Positions 1 through 8,548 are shown, counted from the first letter of the stretch. The stretch is DNA of 42,407 nucleotides from an uncultured Bacteroidales bacterium (GCA_902772585.1 CACYBB010000021.1:1-42407); one strand, 5' to 3'. Notes: generated by a model not told the origin, from the sequence alone. Program-made: numbers and translations.

Positions 1-958
1 GATGTTGTGGTTCTGACGAGTACCGGTCTTGAAGACCTCGCTGAACCAGTCGGTATCGGTGTTGTCCTGGAACTGATAGCGGCCTGTGGTAGGATTCAGG
101 CTGTAGCCACCTGCCAGAGCAGTGTTTGAGTTGGCACATGCCTGACCCAGATACTGACTGTACTGACTGGCATTCATCACGTCATAGACGTCGCTGGACA
201 CCTTGTCAATACCGAAGTAACCCTTATAATCCACCTTCAGAGGCTGGTCTTTCTTACCGCTCTTGGTTGTAATAATGATCACACCGTTAGCAGCACGAGA
301 ACCGTAGATGGCACCTGCAGAAGCATCCTTCAGCACCTGGATGGTCTCAATATCGTTTGGTGAGAAGTCGCGGATGGTGGTTCCTACGGGTACACCGTCG
401 ACCACATAAAGCGGTGCGGTGCTACCGAATGATCCGACACCACGAATGCGCACCGTCGGGTCTGCACCAGGCTGACCGTCGGAAGTAATCTGTACGCCAG
501 CGACCTTACCTTCCAGCATTGAAGAAATGTTGGAGTTAGAGACACGCTTCAGTTCTTCGGCATTCACGATAGATACAGAACCTGTCAGGTCTGCCACCCA
601 CGACTACCACCTGCTCCAACATGTTGGTGTCGTCTGCCAGTTGAATAGTTTCAAGGTTTGCGCGCCCACGTACGGCAATTTCGCGATCCTTGTAGCCAAC
701 GTAGCTAAAGACAAGAACGCCGTCAGAAGCGACATCGATGGTAAAGTTACCGTCAAAATCAGTAACAACACCAAGTTTCGCGTTCTTTACCTTGACGGTA
801 GCACCAATGAGTGGCTGTCCGTCTTGATCCACAACCTGACCACTCACTTTGATGGTCTTCGATTGTGTCACTGATGCCATAGCCTGAGAAGGGAAGGTAA
901 CAAGACCTCCAGCAATACCTGCCATGAACATCATCGAGAATAACATTTTCTTTCTCAT
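1..958 (-). pseudogene. SusC/RagA-type TonB-linked outer membrane receptor, 5' part, frameshifted
   Basis: The first 120 codons give a signal peptide (starts MRKKMLFSMM), then a carboxypeptidase-regulatory-like fold (VSGQVVDQDGQPLIGATV, DFDGNFTI, FSYVGY) and the VVVVG start of the TonB box/plug region. At about 595 the frame breaks: the expected YGTQKK-type codons are missing and the reading continues one frame over as ADLTGSVSIVNAEELKRV, then the plug (EGKVAGVQ, PTVRIRG, YVVDGVP, YGSRAANGVIIITTKSG) to the window edge. Family members import glycans or peptides together with a SusD lipoprotein, which would lie beyond base 1. A missing 17-base piece would explain the shift. It may be a real lesion, a variable locus or an assembly error. 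The family call is firm; pseudogene status is less certain. Confidence 0.8.
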
Positions 959-1009
959 GTGTAACGTTTTTAGGTTATGTTAATTTGTTATGTAATTGAA
1001 TTTTCGGTG

Positions 1010-1037
1010 CAAATATACGGCTCTTGATATAAATCAA
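1010..1037 (-). promoter_or_regulatory. Promoter of the susC-like gene
   Basis: On the minus strand TATATTTG (1017-1010) matches the Bacteroidetes -7 box TAnnTTTG. A CTTGA element about 17 bases upstream (TTG at 1037-1035) can serve as a weak -33 box. A short inverted repeat (CTTGAT, 4-base loop, ATCAAG; 1023-1038) lies in the spacer. The weak -33 box fits a promoter that needs an activator. Confidence 0.6.
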
Positions 1038-1069
1038 GGTGGACAAAATAATAATAAAGGTGGACAAAA
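1036..1069. promoter_or_regulatory. Candidate AraC-type operator: two direct repeats 21 bases apart
   Basis: AAGGTGGACAAAA occurs at 1036-1048 and again, identical, at 1057-1069, a spacing of 21 bases or two helical turns. The first copy overlaps the -33 element of the susC-like promoter. AraC-family activators commonly bind two direct half-sites about 21 bases apart with the proximal one touching the -35 region, and the neighbouring gene encodes such a regulator. Its role as that protein's binding site is inferred. Confidence 0.55.
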
Positions 1070-1080
1070 CCGTCCACCTT
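1057..1080 (-). terminator. Hairpin after the propeller/AraC regulator gene
   Basis: A perfect 9-base-pair stem (AAGGTGGAC at 1057-1065, GTCCACCTT at 1072-1080) with a 6-base loop lies 14 bases after the regulator stop codon. On the minus strand it is followed by a T-rich stretch (TATTATTATTTT). The same arm is one copy of the direct repeat, so the element may be terminator, operator or both. Confidence 0.45.
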
Positions 1081-1093
1081 ATATTTTCTCTAC

Positions 1094-4063
1094 TTAATGA
1101 CTTTCTTTATACGTACTGGGCGCTGTACCGTATAGTTGCGTAAAGCAGCGGGTGAAGTATTTAGGGTCGTTGAAACCAACCTTATAGGCAATTTCCATAA
1201 TATTACGGTTGGCATAGTTTTCCTGTATCAGGTCTCGGGCAATGCTAAGGCGGTAGTTACGGATAAACTGACTCGTACTCTGACCGGTCTCTTCCTTAAT
1301 GCGTTTGGCCAGCAGACTCTTGCTCATACCAATGGCATCGGCAAACTCAGTGACATCAAACTGACTGTCCATGTAGTGATGCTCCAGAATGTCGGTAGCG
1401 CGCTCCATGAAACTCTTGGCAGGTTTCGTCTGCTGCTTGTCAGTTTCCACACTACGCTGCCGACTCTCCTTCATGCGCTCCTGGTGGGTCAGGATATTCT
1501 GGATACGCGTTTGCAGAGCCTCGGGGGCATCCGATTCCTCAAGGACTTTCTTAATTGGTATCAGCAACTTCTCAGCTTCCTGACGGCGAAGGACTGCCAC
1601 ACGTAGTCGATAGAAATACAGAAAAGCCACTGTCAGTACAACCACGCACAACAGCATGAACCACCAACTCTTCCAAAAGTAGGGCGTTATCTCCACCTCT
1701 ATGCTGATAGGATCAGCCTCCAGACCTGCCTCCGTATTGCTTTTCACCTCGAAATGATAGGTACCTGGCTTCAAACTGGTATAGCGCACAGCGTGTTCGC
1801 CAGGTTTCAGGGCTGTCCATTCGTCCTCAAAACCGCGCAGTCTGCAGACATAATTCCGTGCTTGGCTGGCATAACTCAGCGTAGAGAAGCTCAGCGCAAA
1901 TGACTTGTTCGACTCATGCAGCCTTATCTTCTTCGCAAACGAGATATCGCAGTCCAGAATGGAATTGTTCGACGACGTAATCTCCTGATTGTCCACCACC
2001 AAATGCGTAAACGACAAGTGTGCAGGATAGTTGGCATCCACATTCTCACCACGCACCTCCGTCAGTCCCTTCATGCTACCCAGCCAGATGGTGCCGTCAG
2101 CACCCTTCTCCGCAGAATTCCAGTAGAAACGCTGACATAGCAGACCATCGTGCTCACCATAATTGATAAAGGTGTGCTGGCGCGGGTCATACACCGACAA
2201 CCCGTTATTCGTGGTAATCCATAGGCGCTCCTGATTGTCCTCGACAACACCCTTGACGGCATTATTCGCCAGTCCGTCATCAGTGGTCAGCACCTCAAAA
2301 CGTTCCTTGCCATCCTTCCCAACCACGCGGTGGTACAGTCCGTAGCCGTCACTGCCCAGCCACAGCGTGCCGTCCTTAGCCTCCAGAATACAGGTTATCT
2401 TGTCTATCACCTGCGTATCGGGCTTGTCCAACTTATAGCGCAGATGGCGGTATTTAAAGTTCCCCTTCCCAACTCGACTGGAGCTCAGGTCAATGTCGCA
2501 GACGCCCGTCAGGCAGCCCATCCACAGATGGCCGTTGCGGTCTATGCAGGCACCGATGCATCCTCGGATATTCCGATTGTCGGGGAACGGATCCTCTATC
2601 GTTCCCGTCTTCAGGTCGTAAAGGAAGACGCCATCGTTCGAACCAATCCATAGCGCATCATTGTATTTGTCGTACGCCAGCGCCCCGATATATTCGGTCT
2701 GCCGCTGGATGTCAGCAAGCAAGACAAGGCGGTGGATCGTTATTGGGGCATGGTTATTGGGGATTGGATACTGGTTATTGGTTATTATATTGATTCCGCC
2801 TCCCCACGTACCAATCCACAAGTGCCCGTACTTGTCGGGTTCCAGCACCGATACGGAGTTATGCGACAGCGCAGAATTGGCTGTCGTCCAGTGGACAAAA
2901 CTACCGTCAGGCATCCGACGACTCAGTCCGCCCTCCACGTTTCCAACCCACAGCACACCGTCTGCACCGGCATACATCGCATTCACAGGATTAGCCGGCA
3001 ACGACAGCGCATTGTCTCGCTGGTGCACATAGTTACGCAATAACAGGGGTTTCGGAAATAGTCTCACAATACCCGCAGTTTCGGTACCCACCCACAACTG
3101 TCCCTGATAGTTCAGCAGGCAACGGATGAAATTGCTGGGCAACGGATAACCCGCCGTAGAGGAGTTCCAGCACGAGAAGTTCGAACGACTGGCATCAAAC
3201 AGACAGATACCCCTCAGTGTGCCCACCAGCAGGTTGCCGTCAGAGGTCAGCGCCAGCGACGTGGCATGGTCATGTGCCAGCGAGTGCTCGTCCTCGGTAT
3301 GACGGAAGGTGCGTAGCGTACTGTCATACAGACCATAGCAATAAAGGCCCTGGTTGGTGGCTATCCATACCGAACTGCCCTGACGCAGTAGATCGGTGAC
3401 AAACAATCCTTGCAACGAGCGCAGCGTGGTATGTATGGGCGTAAACTCCAGCCTATCGCCCACCACCGTCAACCTCGACAGTCCCAGCGACGTAGAAACC
3501 CACACACTGCCTGTATTCTCAATGTCACGAATGGCAATATCGGGCGTGTTACCCACATATTTGCAACGGCTGATGGCCGACACATCGCCACGATCATCAA
3601 ACTCATAACGGTAGATGCTGTCACGCGCAACCTGCCACAGTGCACCCTTCGAGTCGCAATACACCTTCACGGTACCCCGTCCAAGTCTGCCTCTGATAGT
3701 CCCCCTGCCAAAGGCAGGCACTACCCTGCGCATCGTCCGCAGGTCCAGGACCACCGTACCCTCATCATACGCTATCCACAGACGCTGATGACGGTCTTCG
3801 GCAAAACCCAGACACGCCCTGCTATCGCCCTGACTGGGTGCTCGAAACGTATAACCGTCGTAGCGCACCGCACCACCGCCAAAGCTCGATACCCAGACAA
3901 AACCCTGGCTGTCTACAAAGAGATGGTTAACGTGGTCGTGGGGCAATCCTTTCGTCAAGTCCAGGCACGACATATTATAGCGTTCAAGCAACGAACTTGA
4001 AAGCTGTGCCCGCACCGACGTCGATAACATCTGCAGGAGGACTATAAACAGTACCACTCGCAT
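1094..4063 (-). CDS. Membrane-anchored propeller sensor with AraC output domain (HTCS-like, no kinase)
   Basis: This 989-residue protein has a signal peptide (1-19) and a long run of Reg_prop repeats (motifs such as VWVSSFGGGAVRYDG, LWIGTWGGGINII, LWLGSDGYGLY) to about residue 690, forming periplasmic propellers. A Y_Y_Y domain follows (about 715-790, ending near PGTYHFEVKSN), then one membrane helix (about 800-820) and an AraC helix-turn-helix domain (about 890-985, ending GFNDPKYFTRCFTQLYGTAPSTYK). Hybrid two-component systems of Bacteroidetes share this sensor and DNA-binding part, but here only about 70 residues join the helix to the AraC domain, so histidine kinase and receiver are absent. 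It probably senses a glycan and activates the downstream susC-like operon while tethered to the membrane. Residues around 447-470 contain a heptamer-repeat insertion. Confidence 0.88.
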   Translation of the reverse strand: MRVVLFIVLLQMLSTSVRAQLSSSLLERYNMSCLDLTKGLPHDHVNHLFVDSQGFVWVSSFGGGAVRYDGYTFRAPSQGDSRACLGFAEDRHQRLWIAYDEGTVVLDLRTMRRVVPAFGRGTIRGRLGRGTVKVYCDSKGALWQVARDSIYRYEFDDRGDVSAISRCKYVGNTPDIAIRDIENTGSVWVSTSLGLSRLTVVGDRLEFTPIHTTLRSLQGLFVTDLLRQGSSVWIATNQGLYCYGLYDSTLRTFRHTEDEHSLAHDHATSLALTSDGNLLVGTLRGICLFDASRSNFSCWNSSTAGYPLPSNFIRCLLNYQGQLWVGTETAGIVRLFPKPLLLRNYVHQRDNALSLPANPVNAMYAGADGVLWVGNVEGGLSRRMPDGSFVHWTTANSALSHNSVSVLEPDKYGHLWIGTWGGGINIITNNQYPIPNNHAPITIHRLVLLADIQRQTEYIGALAYDKYNDALWIGSNDGVFLYDLKTGTIEDPFPDNRNIRGCIGACIDRNGHLWMGCLTGVCDIDLSSSRVGKGNFKYRHLRYKLDKPDTQVIDKITCILEAKDGTLWLGSDGYGLYHRVVGKDGKERFEVLTTDDGLANNAVKGVVEDNQERLWITTNNGLSVYDPRQHTFINYGEHDGLLCQRFYWNSAEKGADGTIWLGSMKGLTEVRGENVDANYPAHLSFTHLVVDNQEITSSNNSILDCDISFAKKIRLHESNKSFALSFSTLSYASQARNYVCRLRGFEDEWTALKPGEHAVRYTSLKPGTYHFEVKSNTEAGLEADPISIEVEITPYFWKSWWFMLLCVVVLTVAFLYFYRLRVAVLRRQEAEKLLIPIKKVLEESDAPEALQTRIQNILTHQERMKESRQRSVETDKQQTKPAKSFMERATDILEHHYMDSQFDVTEFADAIGMSKSLLAKRIKEETGQSTSQFIRNYRLSIARDLIQENYANRNIMEIAYKVGFNDPKYFTRCFTQLYGTAPSTYKESH
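2739..2790. repeat. Heptamer tandem repeat inside the propeller coding sequence
   Basis: GTTATT recurs at 2739, 2753, 2774 and 2781, all multiples of 7 bases apart, with degenerate units between. Translated on the minus strand it gives a low-complexity stretch with a 7-residue period (NNQYPIP then NNHAPIT) directly after the propeller motif GGGINI. The frame is kept. Confidence 0.7.
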
Positions 4064-4071
4064 TTCGACGC

Positions 4072-4103
4072 CAAAGATACGAAAAGTTGGTCACAGTGCA
4101 AAA
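4072..4103 (-). promoter_or_regulatory. Promoter of the propeller/AraC regulator
   Basis: On the minus strand TTTTG (4103-4099) and TATCTTTG (4079-4072) are separated by 19 bases, an excellent Bacteroidetes-type promoter. The -7 box ends only 8 bases before the ATG at 4063, so the transcript would have almost no leader. Confidence 0.75.
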
Positions 4104-4171
4104 TTTTTTCAAAGAAAAACACAAAAATGTTGCCATTTAGGGGTTTTTACCAAGACAGCATTAGAAAGCTG

Positions 4172-4699
4172 TTAGTTCATAATTTGCGACGGTTCTTTCT
4201 TTATTTCATAGAGTTGCTTGTCACCTTCGACATCGAACGAGAGCAGGGCACCGTCCGGCGTGACGTCTAAGGAGCACGGTGCGCCTTCCAAAAGTGGCAG
4301 ACAACTGTTGCTACCCACAGAAAAACCACAGCAGACAGGTATGTCCAAGTCGTAGAGATGACCTATTAGCATCTGCTCCACGCTACCATACTGCAGGTCA
4401 TATTTCACAGAACTGAACGTACCAAAGATAATACCTTTCACCCTTTCAAAATTCTCCTGCAGGCGCAACGCATAGAACAGTCTGTCTATGGTATGCAGAG
4501 ACTCTTCCAACTCTTCGATAAAGAGGATAACATCCTGCTCAGGAACAATTTGAAATTTCGAACCTATAATGGATGCATAGCTGCAGAGATTTCCTCCCAC
4601 CAGGACACCCTCAGCATGACCGCACCTATTATAGGTATTAGCAGCTCTCCTGCCACCGTATAGAGCAGTGTCGTGATATCGCCATGTCCTATCAGCCAT
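4172..4699 (-). pseudogene. Remnant of an S66-family LD-carboxypeptidase
   Basis: The reading frame carries the C-terminal domain of muramoyltetrapeptide (LD) carboxypeptidases of family S66, cytoplasmic enzymes that trim murein tetrapeptides: YNRCGHAEGVLVGGNL, then ILFIEELEE with the catalytic Glu, then IDR and VKGIIFGTF. The N-terminal domain with the nucleophilic Ser is gone; upstream codons are unrelated and overlap the next gene's promoter. The catalytic His normally found in a GFPVGH-type motif is replaced (GFSVGS). Intact members have about 300 residues, while recognisable homology here covers about 160. The frame stays open upstream to 4900, but that part does not resemble the family. 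A decayed gene is the best explanation. Confidence 0.75.
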
Positions 4700-4746
4700 T
4701 TTGGATATTGTGAGAGTCACGTTTACGATGGCTGTGTTTGCCTCGT

Positions 4747-4760
4747 CGAAAGTACTTTCG
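4747..4760. promoter_or_regulatory. 14-base perfect palindrome upstream of the TPR-phosphatase promoter
   Basis: CGAAAGTACTTTCG is a perfect palindrome centred on AGTACT. It is flanked by a further inverted pair (GTCGAA at 4745, TTCGAC at 4761). It lies about 33 bases upstream of the -33 box, a position suited to a regulator site. No regulator is identified. Confidence 0.4.
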
Positions 4761-4792
4761 TTCGACAATAAAAACAAAAAAATCCATTTTTG

Positions 4793-4824
4793 TTTTGTAT
4801 TGTGCTCGCTTATTCGTACCTTTG
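4793..4824 (+). promoter_or_regulatory. Promoter of the TPR/PP2C phosphatase gene
   Basis: TTTTG (4793-4797) and TACCTTTG (4817-4824) are separated by exactly 19 bases, matching the Bacteroidetes consensus. Transcription should start near 4830, which excludes the upstream in-frame ATG at 4701 and supports a start at 4833, 4845 or 4848. Confidence 0.75.
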
Positions 4825-4832
4825 CAGCGTTA

Positions 4833-6929
4833 ATGGAGAATGAAATGATGAAAGGACTGCGGTCGATGACTGCTGTCGTGGTTATTACGCTAATAATCAC
4901 GGCACTATTTTCGTGTAATAAAACACAGCAGGCAGAACTGAAGGCTGGTCATGCTGACAGTTTGATTTTTGCAGCTGGTGCAGTGATGCAGTATGACCGT
5001 ATGTTGGCATTGGTAGATAGTTGTGAAGCTACGGGTGACATCAACAAACTGGATGCCTATCGCTGGCGTGGCTCTTACTATTATCATCAGAACCAATACC
5101 GCACGGCAGAGGTTTGTTTCCGTAACGCGCTGGACTATGAGGTAAAGACAGACTTCGACCAACTGGTCTATAACAAGGTGGTACGTCGTCTGACGGAGTT
5201 GTTGGTAGTACGTGGCGACTATGACGGAGCATTGCAGATAGCCATTCCTGCTATTGACCGCATGGCAAAGACTGGCATTGGTTCAGACGTGGACTATGCC
5301 ATCCTTTACAACAACATGGGCGTATGCCAGTTGAATCTAGGACAGGAGAAGGAAGCCAAGGAGAGTTTCCTGAAGGCACGTGACAAGTATGCCAAGCGTT
5401 GCGAGACAGACACGACGAGTCGTGGCTACCAAGAGTCGGTACTCGGTACGGTATATACTAGTCTGGCCTATATCAATACCCGTCGTTACGAGGAATCCAT
5501 CTACTGGATAGACCGTACGGAAACGCTGCTTAACGACTATCGAAAGATGAAGGATGCCCGTAAGCAGTATTTCGACGAATACCAAGGACGCATTGAAATT
5601 ATGCGTGCCACAGCCCTGCAGGGATTAGGAAAGAACAAAGAGGCGTACGAGGCCTATAAGCGTTTCCAGACAACCGCCTTTTCACAGACAGGTGTGGGTC
5701 GGGTGCATGGTAACGGATACCTTGTTTCCGCCCAGCGCTATAAAGAGGCTGCCGACAACTATCGCTATTTAGACAAGGCTATGCAGGAGCAGGGCCTGGA
5801 GCCCACACTAGATGTCATCCAGTTGTATATGCTGCCTAAATACCATGCCAATGACAAGGCCAGCCGTCGCGACTCGGCACGCGCCATGGGTATGCGCATC
5901 TTAGACATCCTTGACTCGGCCATCACCAGTCAGAAGTTAAGTGCCTCGGCAGAGTTGGCTACTATCTACCATACCAACGAGAAAGAGGCAGAAATCGTAC
6001 AACAGCAGGCAAAGATGTCGCAGATACAGATGGTTGCCGGACTGTTGACACTGCTACTCATCATCATCTTCCTGCTGTTCTATACCTGGCATAAGCGTAA
6101 GTCGGCCCACCGTCTGCGCGTAGCACACGAGAAACTGGAAGATGCCCACGAGAAACTGCAGTCAGCCTATGACCAGCTGGAGCAGACAACACAGGCTAAG
6201 GAGCGCATTGAGAGTGAGTTGCGTATTGCCCGAAACATTCAGATGTCGATGGTGCCCAACACCTTCCCCACCCGCGAGGGTCTGGATATGTATGCCTCGA
6301 TGACACCTGCCCGTGAGGTTGGTGGTGACCTCTACGGCTATGTGCTGATGGATGACGAGTTGTATGTTTGCGTGGGTGACGTCAGCGGCAAGGGTGTTCC
6401 TGCGTCACTGTTCATGGCACAGGCTACCCGCCTGTTCCGCATCCTGGCGACACAGCACATGATGCCCGCCGAGATAGTTACACGTATGAATGCCGTACTG
6501 ACGGAGAGTAATGATCAGGGTATGTTCATCACGATGTTCATCGGTCTGGTTGACCTGAATAGTGGTAGGATGGACTATTGTAATGCCGGTCATAACCCGC
6601 CAGTGCTGGGTGTTGACGGCGACGACCACTTTATGGAGGGTATGGAGACGAACGCACCGATTGGACTGTGGCCGGACCTAGAGTATGTTGGTGAGCACGT
6701 GGACAACATCCGCAACAAGATGCTGCTGGTATATACCGACGGTCTGAACGAGGCAGAGAACCTGCAGAAGGAGCAGTTCGGTGACGAGCGTCTGCTGGAC
6801 ATCCTGAACCATCGCCACTTCAATAGTTGCAAGGAACTGATAGACCATCTGGATGAAGAAATCGTGAAGCATCGTAACGGTGCAGACCCGAACGATGACC
6901 TGACAATGATGTGCTTGATGGTGCTGTGA
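4833..6929 (+). CDS. TPR-containing SpoIIE/RsbU-type PP2C serine phosphatase, membrane lipoprotein-like
   Basis: The N-terminus has a lipoprotein-type signal (TLIITALFSC), followed by helical tetratricopeptide repeats to about residue 330 (ILYNNMGVCQLNLGQEKEA is a typical unit). A membrane helix follows at about 400-420, then a coiled coil (EKLEDAHEKLQSAYDQLEQ) and a SpoIIE/PP2C domain from about 460 to the end. ARNIQMSMVP, VGGDLYGY and VGDVSGKGVPASLF carry the metal-binding aspartates, and the NDDLTMM end is typical. Such enzymes dephosphorylate anti-anti-sigma or other STAS-type partners; no partner gene is in the window. The start was chosen because the promoter lies at 4793-4824; ATG 4845 or 4848 is equally possible. 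It may sense envelope cues through its extracytoplasmic TPRs. Confidence 0.88.
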   Translation: MENEMMKGLRSMTAVVVITLIITALFSCNKTQQAELKAGHADSLIFAAGAVMQYDRMLALVDSCEATGDINKLDAYRWRGSYYYHQNQYRTAEVCFRNALDYEVKTDFDQLVYNKVVRRLTELLVVRGDYDGALQIAIPAIDRMAKTGIGSDVDYAILYNNMGVCQLNLGQEKEAKESFLKARDKYAKRCETDTTSRGYQESVLGTVYTSLAYINTRRYEESIYWIDRTETLLNDYRKMKDARKQYFDEYQGRIEIMRATALQGLGKNKEAYEAYKRFQTTAFSQTGVGRVHGNGYLVSAQRYKEAADNYRYLDKAMQEQGLEPTLDVIQLYMLPKYHANDKASRRDSARAMGMRILDILDSAITSQKLSASAELATIYHTNEKEAEIVQQQAKMSQIQMVAGLLTLLLIIIFLLFYTWHKRKSAHRLRVAHEKLEDAHEKLQSAYDQLEQTTQAKERIESELRIARNIQMSMVPNTFPTREGLDMYASMTPAREVGGDLYGYVLMDDELYVCVGDVSGKGVPASLFMAQATRLFRILATQHMMPAEIVTRMNAVLTESNDQGMFITMFIGLVDLNSGRMDYCNAGHNPPVLGVDGDDHFMEGMETNAPIGLWPDLEYVGEHVDNIRNKMLLVYTDGLNEAENLQKEQFGDERLLDILNHRHFNSCKELIDHLDEEIVKHRNGADPNDDLTMMCLMVL

Positions 6930-6942
6930 CGGCCTACGGCCT

Positions 6943-6976
6943 AATTGAGAATTGAAAATTGATAATTGATAATATA
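6943..6976. repeat. Heptamer tandem repeat between the TPR phosphatase and gpmI
   Basis: AATTGA starts at 6943, 6950, 6957 and 6964, with a degenerate unit at 6971, a strict 7-base period. It begins 13 bases after the phosphatase stop codon and fills much of the 67-base gap before gpmI. No -7 box is visible in this gap, so gpmI may be read with the upstream gene. Confidence 0.7.
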
Positions 6977-6996
6977 TAAGGTTAATTAGAAAAATT

Positions 6997-8517
6997 ATGG
7001 GAAAGAAAGCATTACTCATGATTCTCGATGGATGGGGAATCGGTAAACAAGGAAAAGGCGACGTTATCTACAATACGCCAACACCGTATCTGGACTATCT
7101 GACAGCCGTCAGTGCACACTCACAGCTGCAGGCCAGTGGTGAGGACGTTGGTCTGCCCGACGGACAGATGGGTAACTCAGAGGTAGGTCACCTGAACATC
7201 GGTGCTGGACGCATCGTCTATCAGGACCTGGTGAAGATCAACCGTGCCTGCAAGGACGGTAGCATTGTGGAGAACCCACAGGTAAAGGCTGCCTACACGT
7301 ATGCCAAGGAAAATGGTAAGAAACTGCACCTGATGGGTCTGTGCTCTGACGGTGGTGTACACTCAAGCCTGGATCATCTGTTCAAACTCATCGAGGTAGG
7401 CAAGCACTATGGTCTGAAGAACCAGACAATGGTACACTGCTTCATGGACGGTCGTGACACCGACCCCAAGAGCGGTAAGGGCTTCATTGAGCAGGTCACC
7501 AAGGTGTGTGCTGACAATGACGCTGCTATTGCCTCTATCGTTGGCCGTTTCTACGCTATGGACCGTGACAAGCGCTGGGAGCGCGTTCGTGAGGCTTACA
7601 ACCTGCTGGTAAAAGGCGAGGGTAAGCAGAGTGCCGATATGGTTCAGGCCATGCAGGAGTCATATGACGAAGGTGTTACTGACGAGTTCATCAAGCCCAT
7701 TCACAACAGTGCTGTTAACGGCTGCATTGAAGAGGGTGACGTCATCATCTTCATCAACTTCCGTAACGACCGTGCCAAGGAGTTGACCATCGTGCTGACT
7801 CAGCAGGATATGGAGGCAGAGGGTATGAAGACTATTCCTGGTCTGCAGTACTACTGCATGACACCGTATGACGCATCGTTTACGGGTGTCAACATCCTGT
7901 TCCCCAAAGAGAACGTGGAGAATACGCTGGGCGAATACCTCAGCCAACAGGGCAAGAAGCAGTTGCACACCGCTGAGACGGAGAAATATGCACACGTGAC
8001 CTTCTTCTTCAACGGTGGTCGCGAGGCCCCCTACGAGGGCGAGGATCGTATCCTGGTGCCCAGCCCGAAGGTTGCCACCTACGACCTGAAGCCTGAGATG
8101 AGTGCTTACGAGGTAAAGGACAAGTTGGTGGCTGCCATCAATGAAAACAAGTACGATTTCATCGTGGTGAACTTCGCCAATGGTGATATGGTGGGCCATA
8201 CAGGTGTCTATAACGCTATTGCCAAGGCCGTATGGGCTGTTGACCACTGCGTAGAGGCTGTTATCGAGGCTGCTAAGAAGAATGACTATGAGGCTATCAT
8301 CATTGCCGACCACGGTAATGCTGACAATGCCATCAACCCCGACGGTACGCCTAACACTGCTCACTCACTGAACCCCGTACCTTTCATCTATGTGACGAAC
8401 AACAACAGCGCCACAGTGAAGGACGGTCGTCTGGCCGACGTTGCTCCTTCAATCCTGCACATCATGGGACTGGAGCAGCCTAAGGATATGACGGGTGAGA
8501 ACCTGATTAACGATTAA
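6997..8517 (+). CDS. gpmI: 2,3-bisphosphoglycerate-independent phosphoglycerate mutase
   Basis: This 506-residue cytosolic enzyme interconverts 3- and 2-phosphoglycerate in glycolysis and gluconeogenesis, using two metal ions (usually manganese) and a phosphoserine intermediate. The alkaline-phosphatase-like signatures are present: LMILDGWG at residues 7-14, the nucleophile Ser61 in [49 protein letters not shown] and [11 protein letters not shown], all metal or substrate ligands. Length matches the family. It lies 67 bases after the TPR phosphatase on the same strand and ends at a bidirectional terminator, so the two may form an operon. Confidence 0.97.
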   Translation: MGKKALLMILDGWGIGKQGKGDVIYNTPTPYLDYLTAVSAHSQLQASGEDVGLPDGQMGNSEVGHLNIGAGRIVYQDLVKINRACKDGSIVENPQVKAAYTYAKENGKKLHLMGLCSDGGVHSSLDHLFKLIEVGKHYGLKNQTMVHCFMDGRDTDPKSGKGFIEQVTKVCADNDAAIASIVGRFYAMDRDKRWERVREAYNLLVKGEGKQSADMVQAMQESYDEGVTDEFIKPIHNSAVNGCIEEGDVIIFINFRNDRAKELTIVLTQQDMEAEGMKTIPGLQYYCMTPYDASFTGVNILFPKENVENTLGEYLSQQGKKQLHTAETEKYAHVTFFFNGGREAPYEGEDRILVPSPKVATYDLKPEMSAYEVKDKLVAAINENKYDFIVVNFANGDMVGHTGVYNAIAKAVWAVDHCVEAVIEAAKKNDYEAIIIADHGNADNAINPDGTPNTAHSLNPVPFIYVTNNNSATVKDGRLADVAPSILHIMGLEQPKDMTGENLIND

Positions 8518-8548
8518 GGGTTAACGGTTATTAGTTAACGGTTAAAAT
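8514..8548. repeat. Heptamer tandem repeat starting at the gpmI stop codon
   Basis: TTAA/TTAT-type units begin at 8514, 8521, 8528, 8535 and 8542, exactly 7 bases apart (TTAAGGG, TTAACGG, TTATTAG, TTAACGG, TTAAAAT). The first unit contains the gpmI stop codon TAA (8515-8517). The array ends just before the terminator hairpin. Confidence 0.7.

Noticed and set aside
4149-4171. ACAGC/GCTGT inverted pair after the S66 remnant as terminator
   Set aside because: Only five pairs, and the following sequence on the minus strand is not T-rich.
4701-4832. Upstream in-frame ATG (4701) as start of the TPR phosphatase
   Set aside because: The promoter at 4793-4824 lies inside this stretch, and the lipoprotein signal begins only after 4845.
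6920-6945. GGCCTACGGCC near the TPR phosphatase stop as a terminator
   Set aside because: The stem would be very short with a 3-base loop, and no T run follows.
7660-8364. 234-codon open frame opposite gpmI
   Set aside because: Antisense to conserved gpmI motifs; no family resemblance and no promoter.
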